Assembly: GCF_048771995.1 (NCBI RefSeq) | Contig: NC_133050.1 | Location: 2,182,501-2,246,500, forward strand | Reading direction: 5' to 3' | Source: Taeniopygia guttata | Taxonomy: Eukaryota > Chordata > Aves > Passeriformes > Estrildidae | DNA length: 64,000 bases | Shown here: in pieces, positions 45,134 to 56,599 of the stretch | Layout: each line of letters starts with the position of its first letter | Numbering within the stretch: the stretch's first letter is position 1 | Notes under the pieces: generated by a model | The model's input: only the letters and a program-made list of their open reading frames with translations | The model's database searches: none | What the model was told of the DNA's origin: nothing | Made by a program: the position numbers and the translations under genes

Positions 45134-48100
45134 GTTTGCAGACAAATAGAGAGGCATGGTCCAAGGAACAGGAAGTGAAGAAAGGCATTAAAAATTTGAC
45201 CTACATTGAAAGACTGAAGGAGCGTGTCAAGAAAGGTCAGTCTCTGTGTGTGGGATGGAAGAGACAAAGCTCCCGGATTTCTCACCAATATGCATCAAGT
45301 CTCCATCAGCCACTAAGCACGAGTTCCTGGTTTCAAACACTGCTTGCTCTGTCATATCCCCTCCCTTGACCTGCTGGCCACGTTTCACCTGATGCAGCCC
45401 AGGACACAGTTGTCTTTCTGGGCTGCCAGCACATGTTTCCAGCTCATGCCCAGCCTCTCATCCACCAGCACCCCCAGGTCCTCCCCACCTTCATCCCAGG
45501 CTCCTCATCCCATCCCAGCATCCATGCCCAGCTGGGATAGGGCATGTCCCAATCCCAAAGATGCAGCGCTTTGTACTTGGCCTTGTTGAATCTGATGAGG
45601 TTCCCAGGGCCCTACTTGCCAAGGTTCTCCATGTCCCTCTGGATTGCATCCCAGACCTCTGGTGTTGTCAAACTTGCCAAAGAAGCATTTAATCCCCCCG
45701 TCCATATCATTCTTGACATAGCTAGTGCTTGAGCTTACAAACTGGAGAAATACAAAAACCACCATGCATATAAAGAGTTTTCCATAAATACCTCCCCTCC
45801 AGTATCACTCCTTCACACGGTATTTTTAATGACTGTTTCTTCCTAATGCTTTACTGTCTGGATTTGTACTGATCTATACATTCTGAACAAATAGAGTTTC
45901 CACAGTCTCGGTACTTCGTTTTGCATCAACTACCTTGATTCCTCCCACTCCCCGTTTGACAATTCATTTTCTGTTTTTTCTTTACTGAAGTGAAAATACC
46001 AGAGCTCAGGAGAGCCCCACACAGCTCTCCAGATCTTGTGCCTGAGAGGAAGAGAACGATGCCCATGAACCCTGCAAAATACATCCGGAGACTTTTCAGT
46101 GCTGTTTCTCAACGACCCATCAGAGACAGGGTGATTCATTTACTGGCTCTGAAGAATTACAAGAAGTCAGAGTTACTTACCTGCTTAGAGAGAGAGGGAG
46201 TTGTGGAAAAGGACAAGGAGTCCCTTGGAAAGATCCTTCAGGAGGTGAGATCCTGGGGCTGCTGCCAGCAATGCTAACTCTTAGCAGTCTTACTTCAGGG
46301 TTTCAATTAGAAACTAATGAGAAGCTGTTATGGTTTGACGCTGGCATAATGCTAGCGTCTTATGAAAATATAACTTACTAATTAAATGTTGTGAAATGTG
46401 ATTAAGAACAGAGTAAAGTAGGCTAAACTTAATAATAAAAGAAAAAGCTTTATTACACTATTATTACTATTATTATAAAAGGAAAAGAAAGGAAAGAAAA
46501 AAAATATATAAAATTTGAAATGAAAACTTTCTAAAACATTTTTTTTTTTTTACTTAACTCTACTAAACTCTAGCGAGACTTATTTGGATCTTTAATTAAG
46601 TTTTCACTCTTTAATATAATTAATACTGAGTTTATTGGGGAAGAGAGGAGTCCCCCTTGCAACTATAGACTCTTAGGAAACACAACTGCTACCTTTTGTG
46701 TTTCTAATGTCACACGTGGCACCGCCCAGATACACTGGGTTAGTGTGACATTTTCTTTTCTATGTTACAGTGCTTTTACCACCGGGCATGGACAGAGACT
46801 GCTTATAGGGCCCCTTTAAGGATGCTTTGTTAAGGACTACTAGGAATAACAGTCTAGTATCACAATTCGGGACTAGAGTCCCCCCCATTTTCCCCTGGGG
46901 CCGAGGGTCCAAAAGACAGAGATCGCCTTCTCTTCTTTCTGAAGATGGAGGGCATCCTCACACCCTCCTCAGCTCTCTCTCTGTCCACTCCAAACTGGTA
47001 GTTGCTGCAGAAGGTCTTTTGGCTCACTAATGCATCCCCCTAAAATGCAGTCTCTCTTGAAAAGAAAGAGTGGTTTAGTCTATGGTAAACAAGCAGAGTC
47101 TAGCTAAAAAGCTACTCTATCATTTGCTCTTAACTTTCTTTTTTAAACATCTGAGGTTTCAAGCTGTTTTTCTTTTTTTTAAATTCAGGAGGAGTAATAT
47201 TTTATAAAGCTTTTATTTTTCAGGAAGGGTTAAAAGTCTTAACTCTTAAGGATGGCTCGCTGCCCAGGCTCCAGCTTCCACAGCCCGGCTGGGCACCTTG
47301 TGGCCCCCCCGCTCTTCTCCTTCCCTGCAACGAACTGCTGATAAAATTACCGAGTCTCTGTCTCTTTTCTCTCCTGGGAGATAGAGAGACTCTGGGGGGA
47401 GCGGAGACATCTCAGATTTCTCCACCTTTCCATCTGCAGGGGGCCAGGTCTGGTTGCATCCCCTCCACCCTTGGGCCTACCTCCACAGGCCGCATGGCTC
47501 CCCTCCCCCACCCAGCCCGGGCTGGGCAGGGGAGGTCCGTACCTTGCGGTGACCGGAACCAAAGAAGGACGAGTCCTCCTGGGAATTCCGCTTTTAACCC
47601 CTCTGTGTTCTCAGAGGCGTGTCCACCTTCAATTGGTCACCCCAAGTGTCAGTATCTAAACCTGACCCCTGACTGGTGAACCTCTTCCTTCTAAAAAAAA
47701 AAATTCTCTTCCCGTGTCAAACCATGACAGAAGCTTAGGAAATGCCCTTTGTTTGCATTTTCCCATCAACTTTACTCAGTTTCCACCCAACTGCAAGTCC
47801 ATGTGACAAAAAGAAAGAAACCTTCAAAACTTTGGAGGCCTTGTTGTTGTTCTTCTAGAATACCTGGCAATGATAAATTCTTTGTAATGTTGTTGCTTCT
47901 CATGCCTTATTTTAATCCTCCCTCTTTTCCTTGCACTGGTAAACTGCTTCATGAAGTAACTTCACAGGGTGAAACTCTCAACTGGGTGAAACACTTGGCT
48001 GAGGTCCTTAAAATACCCTGGGACAAGTTTCAGAGGAGAGAATTTTGGTGGCCGCATAGGGCAGTATTTCATTTGAAGGGACTTGGTGGCCTCTCAATGG

Positions 48101-51100
48101 TATTTGCTTCTACTGTGGGGATTGCCTTCCAGGGAAGGGTGTTCCAGGAAAATCCTACATGATAAAGATGGTGGCCCAACTTTGAACACAGAGTTGCTTT
48201 GCTGTTGTGTGAATTGAGTTGTCAACTTCCTCGGCACCTATTATTTCTCATAATTTTCCAGTTGTCCTTTTAGCGCCACTGGTATTTCTTTATTACAGCC
48301 ATTCATACAATTCACATGGACTGAAGGATGCAGTGGCTGTTTCCTCCTTTTTCAATATTCCCCATCAATGTAGGCTGTTGCTGAATTATGCAAGCATTAC
48401 CATATCAAGTAGCAATATTTCCTTTATAGCTACGAAACAGGTGATGATAAGACTTCAAAGCTCAGCTCCTTAGAGGGTAAGAGATGAAAAAAATGTCTCC
48501 TTTCTGTTTGTTCTTGTTAATGTTTAAGGAGATTTTGAAGGAGTATTTTCTTGTTTGCAGTGTGAACTGCCTGGAGATACTGGTTTGCATTCTGAAAGGG
48601 CTGTGTGAACAGCACTACATCCTGAAAACTGTTATTTACATTTCTTTTAACTTCACAGGGAGATGGTGGTGTTTTTTGCTATACGTGAAAAACCAGTAGG
48701 GAGAACTTGCTGAGCTCTTCTATTCACAACCTTCCTTCTCTTCCAACACAGCCTGAGTTCTGCTTTTAAAAAGTGAATTCCTGATTCTGGGCATCTTTGT
48801 TCCTTTTAAGCTGTTGAAGTGTAGCTCTAGGTAGGTTATCTCCTATAAGTGTTCCATAGGAAGCTGCAGTTTCCTCTGAGCAGACACTTGAGAAAGAAAA
48901 GCAGTTCTGTTTGCAGAGACAAATGCCAACATCCTGTGGTGCTTCATGGGATGATGAAAACCTGCCCCATTACAGGTCCAGGCTGTGTTCTGCCATGGCA
49001 ATGTAGGTGGGTGAATCAAGCGGGCAGCAGGTGTCCTCCTGAGAGTGGAAAAATATGGACTTGCTCATGGGGATGATGTTCTTCAGGTCCTACTCCTGAA
49101 AAAAGGAAAACAGAAAGGAAAAACCTGGTCTCTCCATGTATTTCAAATGTGAAGTTCTGGCATAGTGTACCTTGATTCTCAAAGCTGCGTTAAAGACCAA
49201 AAAACCTGGATCCCTGGTGCAGGGAGAGATTTTCATAGCCTCCATTTCCTCCATGCTTGCAGCAGTTTGGCATTTACTTACATCCAAATTTCTACAGCCC
49301 AAATGGACCACACCTGTTTAATATTGTTGCCTCTTACATGACAGCTGCTTTGTTCTTCACATCAAACAAAAGTCCTGGAAAACTGGTGCATGATTTTCTT
49401 TTCAGCTTTGCTTTAGCTCTGTACTACCAGTTTTACATCTGTAGTCTTCCTTTAGGTGCAATGAATATTGATGTTTTAAATGTCTGCCCCTAGGTAGCCA
49501 ACCTGGATGCAAATGAGAATTCTTTCAGTCTGAAGGAACATTTCTTCAAAGACATTCATGTTGATTGGCCTGGCTACAGTGAAAGAGATAGAAAGACATT
49601 GGAGGTGACCCTTTTTCAGTAAGTTCAGCCAGGACAACAACCATTTCAAAAAAACCCTCTGGGAAATGAAGGTCTGTTTTTGCTGTAAGGAAAGAACAAG
49701 GACTGTTGATATTTTTGCCTTGTAACCTGAAATGCTGGACCATCCTTACAGAAAAACAGCTCCATCTCCAAATGCCACCAGCACCAGCCAGTCACTGTCT
49801 CTGGGACCTTCTGAAAGAAATACTCCACCGAGAACTGCTCAGGTATTTTGTGAATTTTTAAACATTCTCTACCATATATGATGTTTTATCCCACTTGCTC
49901 TTGGTGTCCAAGCTGTGGTATGAAGCACTAGTGTTGTCTGTACATCATAGAAACCTGAAGTGTGTACTTCTAATGGGATTCCTGTGTACTTTTCAAGATG
50001 GTTACAATGTCAAAGCCTGCAACAAGCTTGCACCCGTGATTTGTTTGTCATGGTGCATAGGAAACTCTGCTAAGGACAAGATGTAGACATGGTTTTGGTT
50101 CCTAGCTGTGTCTGTGCAGGGTTCTTGATGATATGGCAGCTCTAGTACCTAAATCATGTTTGAAGAGAAATCTTAGGGAAGTCTAGCATAAGGACAAATT
50201 CCAGTACTGAGGCGTTTCTAGGAAACTTGTTTTTCTGTCCTAAGCAGCATTTAGGCTCCCATTTTGATTCAGGCTATCCCATGTGTGAGGAGGGGACTTG
50301 GAATCATTAGGGAATACCTTGGACTTGTCAGGCTTAAAATCAAGAGATGGCCAATACAAGGGGGCAAGGAAAAAGTTTTGAAAGAATCTTGGAAAACCCT
50401 GCTTGAAAGGTATCTTTTCTATACCTTAAAGAATTCTCTTTAAACAGCCCTGGTTTTCCCTAGCTCTTTTCCCAGCCAGAGCAGGAAGTGCTGCAGGGCC
50501 CAGCATCCTCTTATGTCCTACCTCCGTGCCTACAGCACTTCTGTCAGCAGGCTGGCACAGAGCTGTGTCTGGCAGTCCTGCTCTGAGCTGCTGATGGTGG
50601 GAGCAGTGTGTGCTTGGTAGGGAAGAGGCTGTGATCCAGGGTTTCCTCTGGAGAGCAGCAGGAATGAGACCTGCAGCCAGACTGGGGCTTCTCTCTGTTG
50701 TTATCATCTCTGCACTGGACACGCTGTGATCAGCACCGCACCAGTGGCTTCTTGGGGCCACTTTAGTGAATGGTGTGGCTGTGTGACAGCAAGAGTAGAG
50801 TGTGTTCCTGGTGTGTCTAAGCAGAAATAGGGAGCAAGATAAAACCAACCTGAGCTCCTCATTTTGGGGAAGCCTTTGATAGAGGTGCTGAAGGGAATGT
50901 CTTTTTCCCAAAGCCATTTAGCTACAGAGCTGGAGGAGGACTTGCTGAATACTCAGGTGAGAAAGTAGGAATGAAATAGAGAACATATTGAGCTGCAGCA
51001 CCTCCTTGTATGACAGGCCGTTTTAGGTAAGAAAGGTGTGCGTTCAACCATTGCCAGGTCAGAAATGCTGCTTTTTCAAAGCAAACCTAATTGGCATCAT

Positions 51101-51520
51101 CTTTGCAGAAACGGCCTCTGGCTTCTGCCTTTATCCATCCTGTGATGACCAAGAAGCAGAGGATTGACCAAGAGCCCCATGGTATCCAGTCAGCAGCTGG
51201 TGGCCACTCTCCTTCTTCCTTGGACCTGCCTTCCACATCCTGCTCAACTTTGAACCTGGCTCCAAGTGTCAGCTCCATTTCCACGTCCACCTGTCAGCTC
51301 CAAGAGAAAGATAAAATTCGGACTCCATCTGGAATCCCAGCGCCTGTCAGGGTGCAGCGGAAGATTCCCAGCTCCAAAGGTGAGGAAACAGAGTTAGACA
51401 GGGTGAAAAAATCCCATCCTTTGGGTTTCGATACAATGCTTGCCATGAGCAAAGCCAAAGAGATGAGCAGAGAGTGCAGCACCCAAGCAGAAAAGGAGTC
51501 ACACAATCCAAGTGCAAAGG
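45134..51520 (+). CDS. ELL2-like: ELL2-like exon module 1
   Basis: Exons: 45134-45235 (102 nt), 45991-46244 (254), 49494-49618 (125), 49752-49842 (91), 51109-51520 (412). All have AG/GT and phases 1, 0, 2, 0, 1 in succession. They encode ERKRTMPMNPA, then DRVIHLLALKNYKKSELL, then DWPGYSERDR, then a Ser/Thr-rich linker and KRPLASAFIHPVMTKKQRI. The order and spacing are those of RNA polymerase II elongation factor ELL2. ELL proteins suppress polymerase II pausing within the super elongation complex in the nucleus. Missing here are the N-terminal exons and the C-terminal occludin-like domain. If 51520 is not used as a donor, the frame stops at 51546. The last exon runs without an intron into sequence resembling the start of another module (MSKAKEMSRECSTQAEKES). 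Introns are invaded by an LTR (46326) and CR1 (45355). Confidence 0.75.
45355..45690 (-). mobile_element. CR1 LINE fragment, copy shared by both ELL2-like modules
   Basis: It contains 'cttggccttgttgaatctgatgaggttc' and 'caccagcacccccaggtcctcc', typical of CR1 ORF2 read in reverse. A shorter counterpart at 51602-51830 lies at the same distance before the homologous exon, so insertion preceded the duplication. Confidence 0.85.
46321..47734 (-). mobile_element. Solo LTR (family A), copy 2, with 5-bp target duplication
   Basis: The LTR proper is 46326-47729, from TGTTATGGTTTGAC to GTCAAACCATGACA. GAAGC flanks it on both sides (46321-46325 and 47730-47734), a perfect 5-bp target-site duplication. 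It belongs to the same family as 7850-9234. It sits in an intron of ELL2-like module 1 and is absent from module 2, so it inserted after the module duplication. A reverse-complement AATAAA near the plus-strand start suggests minus orientation. Confidence 0.92.
47735..49493. other. Intron of ELL2-like module 1
   Basis: Part of it, for example around 48330-48440 ('ttcaatattccccatca', 'tgctgaattatgcaa'), matches the shorter intron of module 2 at 52540-52670. Nothing else is recognised. Confidence 0.6.
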
Positions 51521-54500
51521 GTATTAAACTGATGGACCACTTTTAGATATGCTTCCATTTAATTTTTTACTGGATATCCGTATGGTTTTTTAGTCATATC
51601 TAGCCTCCCATCCACCAGCACCTCCAAGTCCTCCCCACCTTCATCCCCAAGCCTGTCTTGCTGTCAGGGAATGTCCCAAACCCAAAGATGCAGCCCTTTG
51701 CACTTGGCCTTGTTGAATCTGATGAGGTTCCAAAGGCCCCACTTCTTGGTCCTTCCAGATGGCATCCCATGCCTCTGGTTTTGGCAAACTTGCTGAGGGT
51801 GCACCTAATCCATTCTAGAGGATGCACTTGCTGAGGGTGCACTTAGTGTCATTCTAGAGATAGCTGAATGCTTGAGCTTACAAACTGGGGAAATCATATA
51901 AAAGTAAAATGCATAAAAATATTTTTTCCTAAAATCTTCCCATCCAGCATCACTCCTTTACCAGCTTTTAATGACTGTTTCTTTTTAATGCTTTACTCTT
52001 TGGATGCTTGGAGATCTGTAAATGACGGACAAATAGAGGCTCAAAAGTCTTGGTACATCCTTTTGAATCAGCTTCCTTGCCTTCTCCAAACCTCCCATTT
52101 GAACTATTTGTTTCTGGTTTTCCCTCTCTTTAGGAGCAAAAGCAGTGGTCAGAGGAGCCCAGCAAAGCAATTCAGGTCCCGTGCCTGAGAAGAAGAGGAT
52201 GATGTCTGTGAGACTTGCAGACATTGACTGGAGCGGTTGCGCTGCTGTTTACGGCCGACCCTACAGGGACAGGGTGATTCATTTACTTGCTCTGAGGGAT
52301 TACAAGGAGCCAGAGTTACTTGCTCGGCTGCAGAGAGATGGAGTCAGGCAAAAGGACAAGGATTCCCTTGGTAAAATCCTTCAGGAGGTGAGATCGTGGA
52401 GCTTGTGCCAGCACTTCTTCCATCATGCTATTCTGCCGTTCATAATTTTTCTACTTCCATGCCTGTTTAAATTAGAGACTTTTCCAATACTCCTTCGAGT
52501 TAAGTTCCACTAGGATGACTTTCTCATAGGCTTTCATAACGCACACCCATTGAAAGATGCAGTAGATCCTTCCTTCCTTTTTAAATATTCCCCATCCACA
52601 GAGGCTTTTGCTGAATAATGCAAACATTAATATATCCAATTGGACTAGTTCCTCTTTAGCTAGGAAAAAGCATTTTGGAACCTAGTCAAAGGACTCAAAT
52701 TCAACATGGATACACTTTCAGTTGATCCTACAGTCACTTTAAGGAACTGATTCCCTGAACCTGTGAGGTTTGTTGCTGTGTTTGCCCAGGGCACTGGCAG
52801 GGATTTTTCACCCTGAAGACATTCCCGATATAATGAGAGCCACATTTTGCCATCCCAACTCAAGTAGCCCATTTAGGTTTCTGTAGTTTGCATATATGGG
52901 CGTAATGAACATTTGTTTTCCGAAATGTCTGCCTGTAGGTTGCTGACGTGAATGCAAAGGATAATTCCTTCAGTCTGAAGGAACATCTGTTTCCAGCCCT
53001 TCAGACTGATTGGCCTGGCTACAGCAAAACCGAGAGAGCGAATTTGAAGTTAATACTTTCTAGGTAAGTTCAGTCTTTTGGGGAAGGAAAAGAGCCTTTT
53101 CAGAAGAAAGCCCTGGGAAATGAAGCCTAGGTTCTTAGAATATGCTGAGGCAGCAGGGACCTGCCAGGATCCTGGCCCTGCACAGGACACCACAAGAATC
53201 ACACCAGGTGCCCAAGAGTGCTATCCAAACACTTCCTGAAGCCTTGCTGCAGTGACCACTGGCCTGGGGAGCCTGTTGCAGTGCTCAAGCACCCTCTGGG
53301 GCACGAATGTTTTCCTGATATCCTGCCTAAAGCTCCCTCAACTCAGCTTCATGCTCTTTCCTGGAGTCCTGGCACTGAAGGTCTGCAAGGAAAGGACTAT
53401 GGCAGTTGACATTTAGGCCTTGTAACTTGAAATATTGGACCATCCTTACAGAAAAGCAGCTCCATCTCAGAACCCCACCAGCAGCAGCCAAGCAACATCT
53501 CCAGGGCCTTCTGAGAGAGATGCTCCAGCAAGACCTGTTCAGGTATTTTGTGCATTTTTAACATTCTGTACACTGTATTAAAGTTTCAGCAGACTTGCTG
53601 GTGGTATAAAAGGTGTGATGTGAATGTGCAGGACCAGGCCTAAGCATGGTTTGCCTCAGACATTGCAAGTGCTGTGACAGGAAGGCTGTGATGAGAAGAG
53701 AGGATCCTGCAGGGGTGGAGCAGCACTGTCCTGAGCCAAATTTCTGCTCTGCCTGAAGACTTGAGCTCAGTCCCCACCCTCAACTCATTCCCTGGAGGAG
53801 GCCTCAAAGGGCTGGCTCTGCAGGAAAAATCTCCTGTACATAAGAGGCTGCAGCAGGGTGGGGCAGATGGGGCCCTCTCTCTCTCTTGTCCCTCTGTCTC
53901 TCTGTCACTCTCATTGCTGACTCCAGCTCTGCACTATCCACGTGGCTGCACCAACACAGGAGCTACAGAATGGTGATATTTCCTCAGTCCCTGCTCTGCC
54001 TCTGTTTCTCCCCTCCCTCACTCTGCCTGGGCACACACGGCTGTCCTGTTTTACTCCATCCTCAGTTTGGAAGTTGCTGTGGCTGTGGGGAGCTTGTGGC
54101 TCTGTGTTGTGGCTTGTGAGTCAGCAGCTGTGAGAAGGTCCTTGGGAGGAGCTGAGAGATGATTGAAGGGCACTGAGCAACAGTGAGGGCTTGTTGGTAA
54201 CCACTTGTGACACTCTCTTGTACAAATTCAAGGGCTTGTTAGCCAGCAGCTTTTGAGTCTGCACAGCAGGTAGCTTGCTGGATTTACGACAGCTGCTCCC
54301 AAAAGCACAAGAGTTTCCTGACATGTGGCTGCTGTCTTTGTTCATCCTGATGAGAATTCACAACCGACCATCACACCCTGTACTCCTGGATTCTAAGAGG
54401 GAAGCACTAGTCTCGTTTTTAACACATAAAACTCTAAAACAGCCAGGTGCCTCTTCAGTAAATCATGTGGATGTTTGACAGCAAAAGCTGAGTCTGTTCC

Positions 54501-55037
54501 TGGTGTGTGCAAGCAGAAATTGGGACCCAGATAAAATTCACTGGACCTCCCCTTTGGGGAGGCTTTGCTGGAGCTGCTGAAGGGAGTGTCTACTTCCCAA
54601 AGCCTTTTAGCAGTAGACTTGGAGAAGGACTGGCTAAGTCCTAAGATGAGAAACTAGGAATGCAATAGAGCAGATATTTACCTGGAGGTCCTCCATGTTT
54701 GACAGCTATTTTTATTTAAAAAACATGTGTTTTCAACCTTTGCCAGTTCACAAATCCTGCTTTTTTACAATGGGAGCAAAACCTGATCTGGGTCAAAGAT
54801 TAATGAACTGTTTTGTTATTGTTGTAGAAACGGCCTTGTGCTTCTGGCTTGACCAGTCCTGCGATGGGCAAGAAGTGGAGGATTGAGCAGCAGCTCAGTT
54901 ACCTCCAGGCAGAACCTGGTGGCCACTCTTCTTCCAGGGTGCTGGCTGTGACATCCCGTTCTACTTCCTACCTGTCTGCAAATGTCGGCTCCATCTCCCC
55001 TGCACCCTTTAGGTTCAAGAAAGACACAAATTTCTGA
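51109..55037 (+). CDS. ELL2-like: ELL2-like exon module 2
   Basis: Exons: the 3' part of 51109-51520 (from about 51420), then 52134-52387 (254 nt), 52939-53063 (125), 53452-53542 (91), 54828-55037 (TGA). The three middle exons have exactly the lengths and phases of module 1. They encode RPYRDRVIHLLALRDYKEPELLAR-type sequence split over short motifs, DWPGYSKTERAN, a Ser/Pro linker, and KRPCASGLTSPAMGKKWRI. The final exon stops earlier than its module-1 counterpart. All exons are open, although module proteins have diverged to roughly half identity in the 254-nt exon, which suggests coding constraint rather than neutral decay. Phase at 51520 matches 52134, so both modules could be spliced into one protein of about 550 codons with two ELL blocks. 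Two separate genes are equally possible. Confidence 0.72.
51602..51830 (-). mobile_element. CR1 LINE fragment (module 2 counterpart of 45355-45690)
   Basis: It shares 'catccaccagcacctccaagtcctcc' and 'cttggccttgttgaatctgatgaggttcc' type sequence with module 1. It is shorter, with an internal deletion. Confidence 0.85.
53135..53395 (-). mobile_element. CR1 LINE fragment in ELL2-like module 2 intron
   Basis: It contains 'ctggggagcctgttgcagtgc' and 'caccctctggggcacgaatg', standard CR1 sequence in reverse. The homologous module-1 intron (49619-49751) is only 133 bases and lacks it, so it inserted after the duplication. Confidence 0.85.
53543..54827. other. Intron of ELL2-like module 2
   Basis: 54480-54827 matches 50790-51108 of module 1, including the branch region before the acceptor. 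No other feature is seen. Confidence 0.65.
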
Positions 55038-56489
55038 GTTCTACCATGACAGCACTCGTGTGTTGAAGACTACCATGTCAAAAAAGATGTGAAGAGAATT
55101 CGGGAGGCTGAAGCAGTAGTGTCCCTTGGATCTCCATGAAGGTACCAATGTGCAGCTTTTCCTAACTCCAGTGTGGATAACGATGGAGTAAAGATTTGAT
55201 GATTAAGAGAAGCCTCTGCATGAATTAAGGTGCAAGAAAGACCATATTCCAGAGTCAATAGTACAGACATTCTTTAATAGTAAATGTCAGCTAAGGAGGT
55301 AGAAAGCTAAAGGAGGAGATGGGCCAGGTGGGGAGAAGTGCTGAGATGAACACCGAAGTGGGTTAGGCCCGGATGGGCCCTCCCTTCCTGCAGTGCAGCT
55401 GCACAGGCTCAGCTGCAGCAGTGCTGCTGCATCCCCTCATCGTATTTGCAGTGCAGGAGGGGAGGGAGAAATGTGTGTGTGTGTGTGTGGTATAAAACAC
55501 TGGAAATTGCTCCCAGCTTGTCTCAGAGCAGTGGTGTTGGCAAGGGCAGTCAGGCCTCCTGCAGCTCTGGGGCTCTGGGGCAGCTGTGGCCTTTGGAGCA
55601 GGCAGGGCCCTGGGCCCCACTGGGTGCAGCCAGGGATGCTCTGTGGAAGGCTGAGGGCAAGCCTGGCCCTGCAGGGGAGCAGTGCAGTGAGGCCTGTGCT
55701 CGGGCTCTTGCTAGCAAATGTCACTGGGCAGAGGCCAGTAGTCGAAGCTACTGCTTCTCGGGAACCTCCCAAAATGTTGACAGGCATCTGTAGTTTTATT
55801 TTCAAACTTATCCTGCACACCAGTCAGGTGCATCTGGCCTGGGATGCATCCCTGGCATATGTTGTTGTCTGTCCTTGCACTGAATTTTAACTTGTTAAAG
55901 ATTTATTCCTTGTAAATATTTATCTCAGGATGGTTTGAAGTGTTTATTCCCATGTGGAATGAGTTTTTGTCATTGCAAAGAGAACCGATCTTCAGGCCCA
56001 GAGGAGCAGAAGCTTTGGTGTGACAGTGTTTGGATGTGGCATCTATTATTCTCATTGCCACTTCATCTTGGATTTGTATCATGAGCTTGATAAACCTCAC
56101 ACCTGTTGATTTGAGGGAGAAGGGATTGAAGAAGGCTTGACTCCCTTCAGTGGCTTTAAGTGTTAATGAGTCTTGCCCTCTTTAGGAGCTGCTGTGCTTT
56201 GGGTTGTTGTTGTTGTTGTGGTTTCAGACTTGTCTAGAGTTTGTTCTTGGGTCTGTAATACAACAGGCTCAGTTTGCAAATTTCCCAGAAGGATGGTGGC
56301 TCACAGAGAAAAATACCTCCAAAGTCAAACTGAGAGTAATTTTATTTTTTTACATGAATAAAACCAGACTGGCCTGGCTTGGTAACCTCTGAGTCTGCCT
56401 CAAGGCTATTTTAAAGAAAAGGTCATGAAATTCTAAACTCTGCATAAATGTTGACATGCCCTAATTTTCTTTTGATTTCTCCTTCCTAG
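55038..56489. other. Spacer / intron, short TG microsatellite
   Basis: A (TG)9 run lies at 55471-55488 and a TTG run near 56202. No occludin-domain exons of ELL2 were found here, although the orphan last exon follows. Confidence 0.4.
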
Positions 56490-56564
56490 GGTAGCCCCAG
56501 CTACTCTGAGATGAGGAGCAGATGCCAGTACCTCCACAAAAAGCTGTCCCACATTCAGCAATGA
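56490..56564 (+). pseudogene. ELL2-like last coding exon, truncated by a stop
   Basis: After acceptor ...cctag the exon reads GSPSYSEMRSRCQYLHKKLSHI and ends at TGA (56562-56564). This matches the C-terminal tail of the ELL2 occludin-like domain. Beyond the TGA the same frame still resembles the family tail (EFGKQQVESW), so the stop is probably a loss. The other exons of the domain are not found upstream. Confidence 0.7.
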
Positions 56565-56599
56565 GTATCTGAATTTGGCAAGCAGCAAGTGGAGTCCTG

